DNA from: Drosophila miranda | Taxonomy: Eukaryota > Arthropoda > Insecta > Diptera > Drosophilidae | Assembly: GCF_003369915.1 (NCBI RefSeq) | Contig: NC_046675.1 | Coordinates: forward strand, 16,244,001-16,308,000 | Length of the DNA stretch: 64,000 nt | Reading direction: 5' to 3' | Shown here: in pieces, positions 8,871-20,819 of the stretch | Position numbering within the stretch: position 1 is the stretch's first letter | Layout: each line of letters begins with the position of its first letter | Program-made: the position numbers and the translations under genes | The notes under the pieces: model-generated | What the model saw: the letters and a program-made list of their open reading frames with translations, nothing else | What the model was told of the DNA's origin: nothing | Databases searched by the model: none

Positions 8871-11800
8871 ATTGTTAAGGAAACTATAAATACACAAGCA
8901 TATGGTACATTTTTTTGTGATAAGTGCGAGATTTAAGCCAAAGATGATTGTATCCCATGCAACCTATATACTATATTGTACATATTGTACAACAAATTGA
9001 ATAATGTGGGGACGTAATGAGACTGATGTTTAATGTTTGATGTCCGGATTAGTCGGTCAGAGATCAATGGGTCTATGCGGTTTGTAAATTTACTAATCCT
9101 TATATTGATTATTATCAGTGAATTTGCCATTTGCCTGTGCATCAACTGACTATCAATTTGTTCCCAATGTATGATCTTCTGCGGCCTGTTCTTTTGTACC
9201 CGTTACTTTTCTGGACAGTAACCTAACCTAACCTATATTTCTGTACTCCTCTGAGTGATTGAGAGAGAGTACTCTCGCTCAGAGAGTATCATAAAAGCGA
9301 GGCAATAAAAGAACTTAGTCGTAAGGGCAAGAAAGAGAGAGAAAGGGAAATGTGTGGCTTGTCATTGTGTACTGTATAGCTGTACTGCACTCGAGAGAGT
9401 ACGTAGTGGGAGAGGATGCTTTCGCTCAGAGAGGAGAGACGATTGCGGTCCTTGGTGTTTCTGAGTGCGAGTGAGAGGGAAAGGTCTGTCCGTTGTAGTG
9501 CGTTGTAGAACACATCGTTAGCATCGAAAGAGAAGTCTTGGTAGTTTTGAGTTTGGAGTTTTACCGTTTACCGTTAAGGAAAAACTCTAGATGCGACGAA
9601 TATTTCATAAGATAAACCCGAAGTACAACGAATAAGCATATTTCAAATAATGTTACCGAAGAAATTATCATAATTGGAGGCATTTTTTATTAAAGAAAGA
9701 TATCCTTAATTTGATAATGAAAACGGAATAAAGAACAGAATAAAATATAAATATTTATAGAAGGACATCTAGCCGTAGAACATCATCATCGTTTATGGGA
9801 GCTGTAAAACACAGAATTTATGTTGGCGCATAAACCCAGGTTTTAGGGCTATACCAGGCTACAAGCCTCTAATTACCATAGCAGAAAAAAAACACACAAA
9901 AACAACCTCAATGGGCAATAGCAATATGGCAAAGCGTAGAACAAACAACTCGCACGCCAGTGGGAAAGCAAACAAATACAAATACGAGTAAAAACAGAAA
10001 CAGAACGAGAGACGAGAGCAACCGATTCGTCGGGTAGAACTCTAGACGATGGGCGAGCGGCCAACAGGTGTGAAACGAAATTGCACCAGACAGGCGACAG
10101 GTCGGATCTATGGGGAATATGATTCTTTATAGCCATGCTAAATAGCGCTGATAAGGGGCCGGCAGGATCTGGCATGAACGGCCTCTCGCTCCCTCTCTGG
10201 ACTGTTGTTTGTCGTCAAAACGTGACCCAAACCCTAAGCCCCGAGCCAAAGCCAAAGCCATTGCCAATGCCAGAGACTGCAAAGCGTGTTTGCTTTTGTG
10301 GTCGATACGCTAATTTCTGTAGTTACCCGGAAAAAAGGCCAACAACAGAACGAGGCTCGCTGGGCTCACGTAGCAAATATGAATGGCCGGTCATTCCGGG
10401 AGAGAACTGTGAGCTGAGAGCAGAGAAAACAAGAGACGAAACGAGCCAAAACCAGTCGAAAAGAGCAGCCCAGAAGCAGCAGCGAAATTAGATAAGGATC
10501 TAATGACTGGAAACACAGCCCGAAAAACAGTCGAAAGTGCAGCCCAAACAAAAGGGACAAAAACCTACAACAAGAAAACCAGAAAACCAGAAATCAGAAA
10601 AATAAGTAAAGAAAAATGAAAACAGGTCGTGCCTTTTTGATGCGATACTACCTGTGTGCCTCGGCGGCCCAAGGAACAACAGAAATCGGATGTGCGGCTC
10701 ACTTAACGATGATCCCAAAAAAGAACACGAGAGAGCGAGACGAGTCCCAGTTCCAATTCCAATTCCAGTTCCAGTCCAGGCCTTAGGTAGTCGCCGAGAC
10801 AGGCGATAGTATCTCTCCACCACACACAGGTTTCTTTCTATTCATAAATTTGCTGGCTGCGGCTGCCTGCCCTTCGGACTCGAAAAACCAAAGTAGTTCA
10901 AGGTTTTCTTGGCCGTCTAATATGCCAAGTCAGTCGGAAAGAAGCCACGGGCTAAAGTTAAAGTTGGTACAAAGTTTTCCCTTCAATGGTTTGCCTCCCC
11001 CTCCGGTTTGGCAGTACTTTTCCGCTCTTGCTATCAGCAATAATTTTGATTGCTGTCTAATGAAACGAGAGATCGATGCAGAAACAGCAACAGCGGCAGT
11101 AGTCGCACAAATGTTAAGGTTATCAAGGCAACAATTCAGAAAAATAAACAGCAAATAACTGAGAAAACTGTGGGCGTATCGACGGGCTCCGCTTTTCTTC
11201 AAGCGAATTCCCTTTCCCTAGCTGATTCCCCACCTTTTGGCGTTATCTGAGCAGCCCTTCCGTCTAGCCTGGCTGCTGTCAGGTGGCAACATGAAATACA
11301 GTTTGTTTATAAACAAATATAGGATCGTTTTCAAATCAAAACACAAACAACACACACGCACACATGGAGAGAGAGAGAGCTGTCGCCGAAAATGTGATAT
11401 TTCTTGAATGAAATAGTTTTTACCCAGCGCCTTTAGCGATCAATCGAAGGAACACAACTGAAGATCTCAATAGGTTGACTCTGTGCTTTTATGTTGGTCA
11501 TGATAAGACCCCATATGGAAGGAGGAGCAAGAGTTGTACTACACTTTATGAATTGATATGAAAATTACCCCGAAGTTGTTAGAATAATCGAAGTTTGCTG
11601 GAAATTTGGCCTACGAGTATTATATATACTCCACTCTGCATTTTGATAAGCGGGCCATCTGCCCTTGTTGGCCAAAACTCGGGCTGGCAGCAGGCAGGCA
11701 GGTTGATGAATCAGTTGCCGTGAAAGATTGGGCCCGAGGATTAGGTGGAAAGCTAGTCGCACAGTCAGGCCCTGCCCTTATCGGGTCAGTTTTGCAAATT

Positions 11801-14031
11801 TTAAATAGCGTTCTAATGATTCCGTGGAAAAGCCAGCCAACGTTTAGTCTAGTTTTTGTTTTAGTTGTTTATCAGGAATATTTCTGGAAATAGTAAAAAA
11901 AACCCATATAAGAATAGACTACAGCATGAATAAGCAGAAGACCATTCGTTATTATGAAATGTCGGCTAATGGCATAATTATGCAAATTTTTGGCAAAAAG
12001 GGAACTCCATTCATAGCCCCCAAATAAATAATTAGAGGGATGGGCCACAGCCCAGACCCAGGGGTATTATCAACGAAAATACTCATGCGTGGGGGCAATA
12101 ATTAAAATTGCCCAAACAAAATACATGTACGAAAATGTGTACGGATGAGTGCGTCCTGGCCACCTGCCCCTTGGGGAGCACAAGGAATTCCCTTCAGCGT
12201 GAAATATGTGTTAGGTGGCCGCGAGTGTCGTCACTGGTGTGGAAGCATGAACTGTTGCCGTTCCAATTCCCAGTCGTTTCCACTCCATTCCAGTTCCAAA
12301 ATTCGGCAACTCTGGGGAGAGCTTATCTTTCGCATGGCGCGATCTCAGAGAGCCACATGCGTACATACAATGCACTGAGAAAAAAGCCGAGCACAATTTT
12401 GATATTAAGAATTGGATGGGAGATTCTCCCTGGGGTCGATACAATATATTAAAGCCCTGGAGATTCCAAAACGAAAGAAGATTATTTCTACAGTTAAATA
12501 ATAAATAAAAATAAAAATATTTGAAGATCATTAAAATTGACCCGCAGTATTTATTAGTATAAGTACAAAAAACTATTCGTGCTATCGCATTTCCAGCAAA
12601 AAGTAATAGTAGATAAAGAGAGCAGAACTCTCTTATATAGTAGCTCTTGAACATTAACAGAGAAACTCTTATACTACAGTCATAGGCGTACAACGCACAT
12701 GGTTTCAGTATAAGAGCTGCTAGAGCAAATAATTACCTAGATTGGTATTCAGAAATACAGCAGTAAAGCTTTTTCATTATTTTAAAACCCCACCATCGGC
12801 ACACCACCATGGAAATTAACGAAATCAATAACGAACTAAACGACAATCCATCAATGGGAACCCTTGTCAAGCGACGACGAAAAAAAAATCTCATTAGGTT
12901 CGAAATTCGCGGTTCGGAGTTCGGAGGTGCTTCGAATCCAGTTTTGGCAACGCTCAATGAAACAGAAAGAAAAAACAAGAGCGATCCAGACGCAGACACG
13001 CTAACACAAAATAAAAAAAAAAAAACTTAGCGGCTTCTTTTATTTAACTTTTGTTATGGACTGCTAAAAGCCCAAAATGTATTTATTGCGAGATGGGAAC
13101 CGATGTAGTTTGATGATAATGATGCGCTGGAGGAGCAGAGCAGGGCAGGGGGACAAACAAACACACATATGTATATACATACATATGTATGTACATATAT
13201 TGACGATAAACCTTACTCCGTTGCGGTCGCGCAATCGCCAGTCGGAGGGTCCCGCGGGTCCCCAGGCCCCACAACAAAAGCCGCGATAACCGGTAGTTAG
13301 ATGTGCCCCTCACAATACACACTAAACACACACAACGCTCGCGATTTATAGCTCTCAATAGAATGTGTCTGTGTGTGTGAGCAGGATAGGTAGTTGTATA
13401 GATAGCCAGGCTGGAGGGAGGATGATGGGGCCACGACGCAGGGCAGAGGTGGAGTGCCAATTCATTTATTTACTTAGTTGCAGCCGCAAAATGTTAGACA
13501 ATATTATTTACAAGCTGCCATAAATGTTCGCACACGCACAGGCCTCGACAGCGCCGGCGAGGGTAAAAGAAAACTTTAAAAGAAATAAAAATCCCCCTAA
13601 GACGTCAGGGGGGGCTTCAGGGTGTTAAAAACGTGTATACAACAGAGAGACCACAAAGCACGTCACACATCCACAAACAATCGCACACACACTCACCCCC
13701 ATGCATACACACGTAACACCGAGCAAAACAAATGTGTAACGAAGCTCTTTTTATTTGTGTTGAATACCCTGTTCAGGAAGGGTAATAACCCTACGACGTG
13801 TATTTTGTTTTTGCAAGGCAGAGCCGTGGTCCCTCGGTGCCTTGTAATGCACACGACATGTGTTTTGATTTCGCATGATCGCGCATTCTCTTGATCACTT
13901 TTTGCAATAGGAAATATACATATATACTCTCGTTTGTCTTTACGGAAGAAAGGTATTTTGACAGTGTTCGACTGATAGCAGTGCGACTTTTCGGCGATGC
14001 ATCTCTATCAGTCTATTTTTTTTAGCAACTA
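8871..14031. other. Noncoding, probably Stat92E upstream/intron DNA
   Basis: No protein-coding gene is recognised. Open frames here are low-complexity shadows (Ser/Leu- or Lys-rich). The main visible structure is the GAGA cluster at 9261-9520. A short CA/TG-rich stretch lies at 13157-13200 and 13320-13380. Confidence 0.4.
9261..9520. promoter_or_regulatory. GAGA-rich cluster with a 12 bp palindrome
   Basis: Repeated GAGAG/CTCTC elements occur about every 20-40 bp. A perfect palindrome gagagtactctc sits at 9265-9276, and the related gagagtac recurs near 9395. This is typical of a GAF (Trl)-bound promoter or enhancer. It may serve an internal Stat92E promoter, since the first coding exon begins about 0.7 kb further along the minus strand. 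The function is inferred. Confidence 0.4.
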
Positions 14032-14310
14032 CTAATGCCATAAGGCCCCTATCGAAAGACCAAATCGATCTAGCCATGTCACGAGTGTCTGATCCTCTTC
14101 ATGTAGGAAGCTTATGCTTAGGCAAACTTCTGTTATCTTATGCCACTGCTCTACTAGGGCACATTCGGGGACATTCGTCGAGAAGGGCGTTGGTACGCTG
14201 TACAAATTCCCCATAAGCGAACGGAATGTCAATCTGCCTAATCTCCAAGTACTCTCCCCGTACTGTAAGGGTATATTATCTTCGGATGTAGAGATCTGCC
14301 CATCATCCAT
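14032..14310 (-). CDS. Small intronless ORF of unknown function (92 aa)
   Basis: I do not recognise this protein. The ATG at 14310 has a strong fly context (ACAAATGG). The 92 residues start MDDGQISTSE and contain Trp-rich, mixed-hydrophobicity sequence (STWRLGRLTF, VEQWHKITEV) and end DRFGLSIGALWH, without the low-complexity look of chance ORFs nearby. There is no signal peptide or membrane segment. It would lie inside or beside the long upstream region of Stat92E, on the same strand. No AATAAA was found close downstream. It could be a nested gene, a retrocopy or a fast-evolving orphan. Confidence 0.45.
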   Translation of the reverse strand: MDDGQISTSEDNIPLQYGESTWRLGRLTFRSLMGNLYSVPTPFSTNVPECALVEQWHKITEVCLSISFLHEEDQTLVTWLDRFGLSIGALWH

Positions 14311-17300
14311 TTGTTGTCTTTAACGTCTGTTGTGTAGTATAAAAATTCGTTTCGATTTCTCGGCCGCGAAAAATGTTTTCAGTTGCAAAACTTGAATTTG
14401 CATTGACGTCTATGTTTTTCGGCGCTGGTTCGGGGAATCGGCGTTAATAAAATGCATAAAATACAGACAAAACATTCTGAAATACTTGAAGCTTCGTATC
14501 GGAATTTTCTTTGCCCAAAATAAAACAATAATTAAATGAAAACAAAACCGCTTTCACTATACAACAATTTGTAATACGATTAAACCTACAATAATATTTA
14601 CTATTGACATGAAATAAATCATTTGATTGGGCTCTCATGAGATCAAATGTCAAATGGCTGGTGCACAGAAACTGACTCCAATCTAGCGCTGACCTTGAGC
14701 TGAATGCCCCTTTTCCAACCCCCAAACGCCAGCAAAAAACGACCCTTGAAATGCAAAGAAAGTGCTTGTTGTTGCAATTGCACTTGCACTTGCATTTGCA
14801 GTTTTTGCAGTGAAAACTGAACTGGTTTAGCCACTTTTTACTTTGTGGCTTTGCATCCGTTTGTGTATCGCTCGCTTATCGCTATGTAAAATAGGAAAAA
14901 TCTTGGAAAAAAAACCAACTCAATTGAATATTGGGGGGAAAACCCATGGCGCCTTACATACATATGTGTGCTGTGCATTCTCAATTAGCTGTGAACACTG
15001 CTTATGAGATAGATATGTACATATATATACCGCAGATCAAAATGCGGTCAATAGATTGTTTCGTCTTTATGTATGAGAGGAGTATGCACAGTATTTACAG
15101 TCAGGGACACAAGTATTTGCCCATCATTCTGACCATCTTTCCCAGTAATTGATCTAGTTTTTCCCCAAAACGTAGTACAGTAAAATGTTACTTGCTTTAG
15201 AGCTCTCATTTTACACTGTGCGACAGAGATTTATCCAAATATATATTTCCTGCAGAAAATAGTGGCTTTAATGCTAAAATGTTTCAAATTTGTCCCCGGG
15301 GTAAGCAGACTTCTGTGTATAACTGTTCGGGACTGACACAAGCTCTCGGGCGGCCGGCAAGCAGCTGCTCTGCCCTGCCCACACACAAATTGCTATTGCT
15401 GCCGTTTTGGCAAACGAAAAGGCGAATCGAAAACAAACAGAGAGCCCACATAGAGACCCACAGAGAGGGGAGAATAATTGGGAGAATAGCAAAGTAGCAG
15501 TTAAGCGAAATGCAGCAATATTTAGCTGTGTGATTAATGCTGAGTGAGGCAGCGGCCGGGCCACCACCAAAGCGTCGGAGTCGGGGCACTGGGAGCGTCT
15601 TAGATAAGAGTTTTGATGATGACTCAGCGCAGCAAGGCATCAGTTTGTATCTTCTATGTATCCACACGTGTGTGTATCTTTTCGGCTCTGGCCCAGCGTC
15701 ATGTGCTGCCAGATCCCCACTTTTGCAGATTCCATTTTGAGTTTTAATCCCCAAAAAGTAGTATGCATACAAGAATTGTTGATAGTGTTTCTGGAAAATA
15801 TTGTTATCTTCCATCCATATACAAAGATAGAATCAGATACACAAAGAGACACCCCTCTCGCCCCCAATGATTTTTCATTTGAACTGAAAAGCTTTTTTTC
15901 GGCTAATGGAAAGTTTTATTGCAGCAGCCGCTGCTGATAACCGCCAGTACGTACTTATCGCAGAACGGAAAGAACAGACAAAAGTGTGTAAGGCAAAGGT
16001 AGGTGCCAGCAGAGGCACAGTGGACACTCGCCATGTGGGAACCGCGACAGTTGTTCCCGAGACACTGGGGGGTAAAATGTCGTTTCTAGTAAATATTGCA
16101 TGGCTTGGTCATATTTATTATGGTTGCTTTTCGAGTGGACGCCGCCCCCCTTCTTGAGGGCCCCACAGCACAGCATAATACCCATTGGGGAGCCCACCCC
16201 ATGCGCCCATTGGGGATCCCTGACCAAAGGCCCCAGAGCGGTCTCCTCCGCCATTCCCAATGAATGTGGTGTTGTTTCTTGCTTCAGACTTTTTGCTGCT
16301 TCGACATTTTGTACTTTTTGTTATTCAATTTTGTATAAGCAACACGAACACACACACCCCGCGTAAGTATGCATGATGCCCGATCCGATGCGCGCACGTA
16401 CAATGTGTTTCGTTTTGTGGTATTGTTTTTGCACTCATAAATGTTTAATAAGCGTGTACGTATTTGTATACACAACAAATGCTTGCCTGTAAACGGGCAT
16501 CTGTGTTCGTGTGTGTGTCTGTGTGTGTACGGGTTCTGCCTGCCGTACAGCGATGACAGTGGAGAGTGGAGGAGACGCCGCCACCGCACAAACCAAGTGT
16601 TATTTAAGTAATCATTTATCGTTGTTACTCGCCTGACATTTTGTACGATGTTTGTCGGCTTTCGTTTCGGTTTCGGCAAAGCAGGGCATTGGGTATATTG
16701 GGCTCCTGATCATTCGGATCTACATACATATCTCTTTCTGCCCTTCACGAGTATCCTCTCTCTTTAGAGAGAGTTGCTGGATGAGCTTTCGGTTTCGAAA
16801 TCGAAATAGCATCGAAAATAAAAAGAATGATCCCACGATCAGGTCACAATCTTTGCCCTAAATTTAATCTCATTTCCTACAATACTTATAGTATATGGAC
16901 AGGTACATTTGTAGATGTGCACATCATTTGGTGTTTTTCCATTTTGCATATTTTTTTGCTAATAATTTGACCTCAAGAAGTGCCTTGTAGCATCTTTTGA
17001 TAAAACTATTTCGCTCGGCGGAAATTGCCTTTGATTCAGGAATAATTAATCTCTTATCAGATTTTTTGGACAAATTTTCCCGTCGCTAAGCTAATAATTT
17101 CACGCCAAATATGATTTAGGAATCCAAATCAGTTTTTAATGGATTCGGCGAAGTGGTCCTATGACCTTTAAATTCGATGGACAAATAAAAAATTGTCTCT
17201 TATCTCTGACAAATTGTACATGTTTCAATGCTAATTAAGGCACGAAAAACTTCCCTAGATTTAGGACATCTGACATTTACATTTTTAAGATTACAAAATA

Positions 17301-17844
17301 TACGAAATATGAAGGATCATGGTGCATCCTGTGTGAAAGCAGTGCAGTTATAGTATCGATATAATGGTCTGAAATTTTTATTGGACTGAAATTTAATTTT
17401 GCAAATGTCACGTATAATCTTTGGCGTTTTGTTCGAAATATTAATCAGAAAATATCATCAGGGTTCAGGGTTTTGGGGGCGAACATTTAGATTAATTTCT
17501 AATCGTTTTATTTCTTCTGCAATAATGGTTTTTTTTTAATCATTAAAATACAACAAATGAATCTGTCATGTGATTTTGGATCCCTGCTCTGCGATTGATT
17601 CAAAAACAGCATAAGCCCCCGCCTGATAAGCTGCAAGTTTGTGATTTGTGTAAGTACAGCAGAGCCTTGCCAGCACATACCCCAGACATCGGCTTTAGCT
17701 GGGGATGGTGTATGGAAGGCCCGGCCCCACTATCCACTGTATGGGCAGTGCTCCACTTACAATACGTCTCTGCGGCCAGAACGATTAAATGCAACGCAAT
17801 AAAACGGCTTTTGATAAAAAGTTGTCAGTGTAAAAGAGTACAAA

Positions 17845-17869
17845 AGAGAGAGAGAGAGAGAGAGAGAGA
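17845..17869 (+). repeat. (GA)n microsatellite
   Basis: About 12 uninterrupted GA units. Confidence 0.95.
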
Positions 17870-18474
17870 TAAGAAGGAGAGCAACACATTTAGCCAAGGA
17901 CTGGGGATTATCGGAAATTCAAGGGACAGAAATAGCTTTCTGTGGATTGGCTCGTAACAAAAAAAAAAGATCGATCCAATGGATATTACACAAAGTCCTC
18001 TGAATGTTTAGTAAACAGCAGTATTTAAAATGCTGATCACAAACGAAAAGAATGCCTTCTGGGAAGTCTAACAAAGGAAAACCTTGCTTATCGTATCTCG
18101 TATCTATTAAAACATCTATTGGCGACGATTAAGCGGTGAAAGGGGAAACGAGGGATTTTGTAGATTTCAGGTCTGCCAGCGGGCACAAAAGGGTTAAGGC
18201 TCTCGCAACGTCATTGACACGAACCGTCCGCTGACAAGAGTAATTTGTCCAAAATGGTAAGAGGCAGCGGCGGAGGACAGGCCAGGCCAGGCCAGACCAG
18301 GCCAACAAGTCACTGGACGGCGCGCAACACACGTCGAAAGGGGAACATATGAGGAAGACGAAGAAGTGGAGAGAACGAAGCAGAGATAAAAGTGTTGAGC
18401 GCGCAGAAGTCGCGACGGAAAAGTATGAAAGCAAGAGTAGCATGTGAATATGAGGAGCATGATAGGGCGATAGA

Positions 18475-18560
18475 CGGAGAGGGGGAGAGGGAGAGGTAGA
18501 GGGGGAGAGTGGGAGTGGGAGACGTAGCCAGAGCCCCTTCAGTCAGCCAACAGGGCGATG
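18475..18560 (+). repeat. Purine-rich tract
   Basis: This is an almost unbroken G/A strand made of gggagag-like units. It matches GAGA-type sequence and could form triplex DNA. It has no coding meaning. Confidence 0.7.
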
Positions 18561-19919
18561 TAAGAGCGAGGGAGAGAGCGGGGCTAATATATACCCGATT
18601 GTACTGTGGTGTGTTCATGTGCTGTTGTTGTTATTTGTGCTATTGCACTCGAAATTCTTTTTTCCTTTGTTTTTATGGATTTTCCAGGAAATATAACCAT
18701 GAACGAAGATGGCCACAGCGACGGCAACGGCAACGACATGCGCTGCCAACAATAAGAAACAGGAGCGCTGCATGTATGTATATACCATTGCCATGTGCAT
18801 ATAAATCCATACATATGTACATGTGTGTTATTTTGTGTATACAAAATATAAAAACTTCAAGTGGAAACACATGATTTTTCATGGGTAAAAGAAAACGCAA
18901 TTTGTTGACTTCTTAAAACACAATTTTGGAAACTTGCAGACAAAAGAAAACATTCTGCGCAAAATGCAGTATCCCGCCCACAGTGCGGCGCAGAGGCGAA
19001 AAACAACTGCAGCAGGCGCAGACGTCACTGCCTGGGAAGTCCTCCCACACATACCCAAACACGCACGAGCGTGGCCGCCCCCCCCGCTCTAGACGGTTCG
19101 AACGTAGATTGCTCTTTTTTTCTATTTACCTTTTGGTGCGCACCAGCACAAGCACAGCCGGACAGTCTAGAATGTGTAAACACGTACAGGTCGCGCCTTT
19201 GATTGTATGGGTATGTGGAGGCGCTGTTGCTCTCGATATATTTTTTTTGTTATGTATTTGCCGTTTTATTTTTAAATCGTGCACACACACAACTCACGTA
19301 CGAACACAAGCAAACGAACACACGCACACTTCCGCTTCTTTGGATGCCTCGGGGTCCACCGGGATGAAAAAGCGCCGGCACACGCCTTAGAAGAAGGATC
19401 TCCACGCGATAAAACCTTGAAAACGGCACTTCAAAAGGATGCAACTTGTTGGCAAATTTGAAGGACAGGAAATTTTTAAATATTCCTCTGCTCTTTCACG
19501 CTTGTTGCGCGATTGGCCGCCCGAATGCAAATATTTCGTGAATTGTATCAACTGCTATGTTTATAGCCGTTTTTAGTTACTAAATAATTTATTTATTGTT
19601 CGACGACGCGCACAGCAACCGCTCAATTCAAAAGTTGTCAGCTATTTTGTCGTTTCCCTGCTCCGATCGAAAAATTTGTGAGCGCTGCCGTTCATTCTGC
19701 TGCTATTCCTACTCCTACTACTTTTTTCAGGTTTGATGGTGATTGTATCTGAAAAAACTCCCAAAAACGCAATCAGCGTCAAACCAACGCTCCCAACAAA
19801 GAGCGAGAGAGCGAACGTATCAGAGCCGAACGACATGGGAGAGAGAGAGAACGATGGTCGAACCGAACGCTAAAACATGTTGCCGGCACAATTTTCCACA
19901 GGGAAACATCGATATATGC

Positions 19920-19927
19920 TATCGATA
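19920..19927. promoter_or_regulatory. DRE (DREF/BEAF-type) site
   Basis: A perfect palindrome TATCGATA, with a second cgata nearby at 19909. DREs mark housekeeping promoters and boundaries. Here it may mark an alternative start of Stat92E. Confidence 0.45.
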
Positions 19928-20376
19928 GCCGTCTTTCATTTGTTTATAAAATTATTTGCGTCTATTTATAAATATTTAACAGAAACTGGTCCGGTACAGG
20001 TGGAACAAGTGGGCTTCTCTACACTATCGTACATATGTGTGCACACATATACATGCATAAACAATTAGCCATGTCTCTTTCCGTATAATTAATTACAATT
20101 AATTGATTAGCCCAGAAGAAGCCAAGGTTAACTACTGCCACTGCGTTACACTGTTCTAAGAAGCTGCACAGGGCAACTCCCCAGCATACCATACCCCGTG
20201 CTTTCACCTGTTGTACGCAGCAACAAGCGCCAACGCAAATCTCGCCCCCGTCGCACAGGGCACTGGGTGGGAAACGACCGACTGGGCGAAGCAACAGGAG
20301 GGCGGTGGTGGGTGTGACTCGCAAAATCAATAGCCATTTAAATAATTACGCCTGCATTTTTGCAGCCATCTCTCAC

Positions 20377-20700
20377 CTTTCGTTGCGCGTTGCGTCCCTT
20401 GCTGCTCTTTGGTGGAGCGGCCGCTGATGGAGGAGGTAGGAGAAACACTTTTTGGCCGCATTCAGGACGCGGCGGTGTTTGTCGCAATTGGAAATATGGC
20501 TGGGTTTTATTACTTTATTAAAGAAATTATTTTTTAATTGTTTGTCGTTACCGTGCAGTTGATCGACCTGCTATATTTTTGCCGCACTTTGCCGCATTAT
20601 ACCGCCGAAAAGACTTTTCTATAAATTTAATTTATATAATTTGTTTTAGTTTATATTATATTTACATTATTTTATTATTTTAAATTTAAAATTTATTACA
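20377..20700 (-). other. Stat92E: Candidate noncoding first exon of Stat92E
   Basis: The minus strand from the motif 1 cluster runs about 320-340 bp with no long ORF and ends at a strong donor, AAAG/GTGAGA, with the intron starting at 20376. The position fits a distal Stat92E promoter about 12 kb upstream of the first coding exon. No other downstream gene on this strand, apart from the 14 kb ORF, could use it. The assignment is inferred and transcript data would settle it. Confidence 0.4.
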
Positions 20701-20720
20701 AATTTATAGTTCCAGGCATG

Positions 20721-20819
20721 CAGTGTGACCAGTGTGACCGCGGACCCATTGATAAAATATACGGTCTGACTCTCAAAAATGTACGTCACAGTTTAAAAAT
20801 ATACCAAAGATATACTGAC
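20721..20819 (-). promoter_or_regulatory. Core promoter: two motif 1 plus two motif 6 elements
   Basis: On the minus strand, Ohler motif 6 is at 20797-20808 (perfect) and 20808-20819 (one mismatch). It is followed in the direction of transcription by two overlapping perfect motif 1 copies (YGGTCACACTR) at 20730-20740 and 20721-20731. Motif 6 upstream of motif 1 is the standard order in TATA-less fly housekeeping promoters. Transcription should start near 20720 and proceed toward Stat92E. Confidence 0.6.

Larger units (their letters stand above)
14311..20376. other. Noncoding, probably Stat92E first intron
   Basis: No gene is seen on either strand. It contains a GA microsatellite (17845-17869), a purine-rich tract (18475-18560), and a perfect DRE at 19920-19927. 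If the promoter at about 20.73 kb belongs to Stat92E, this stretch is intronic. Confidence 0.4.
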
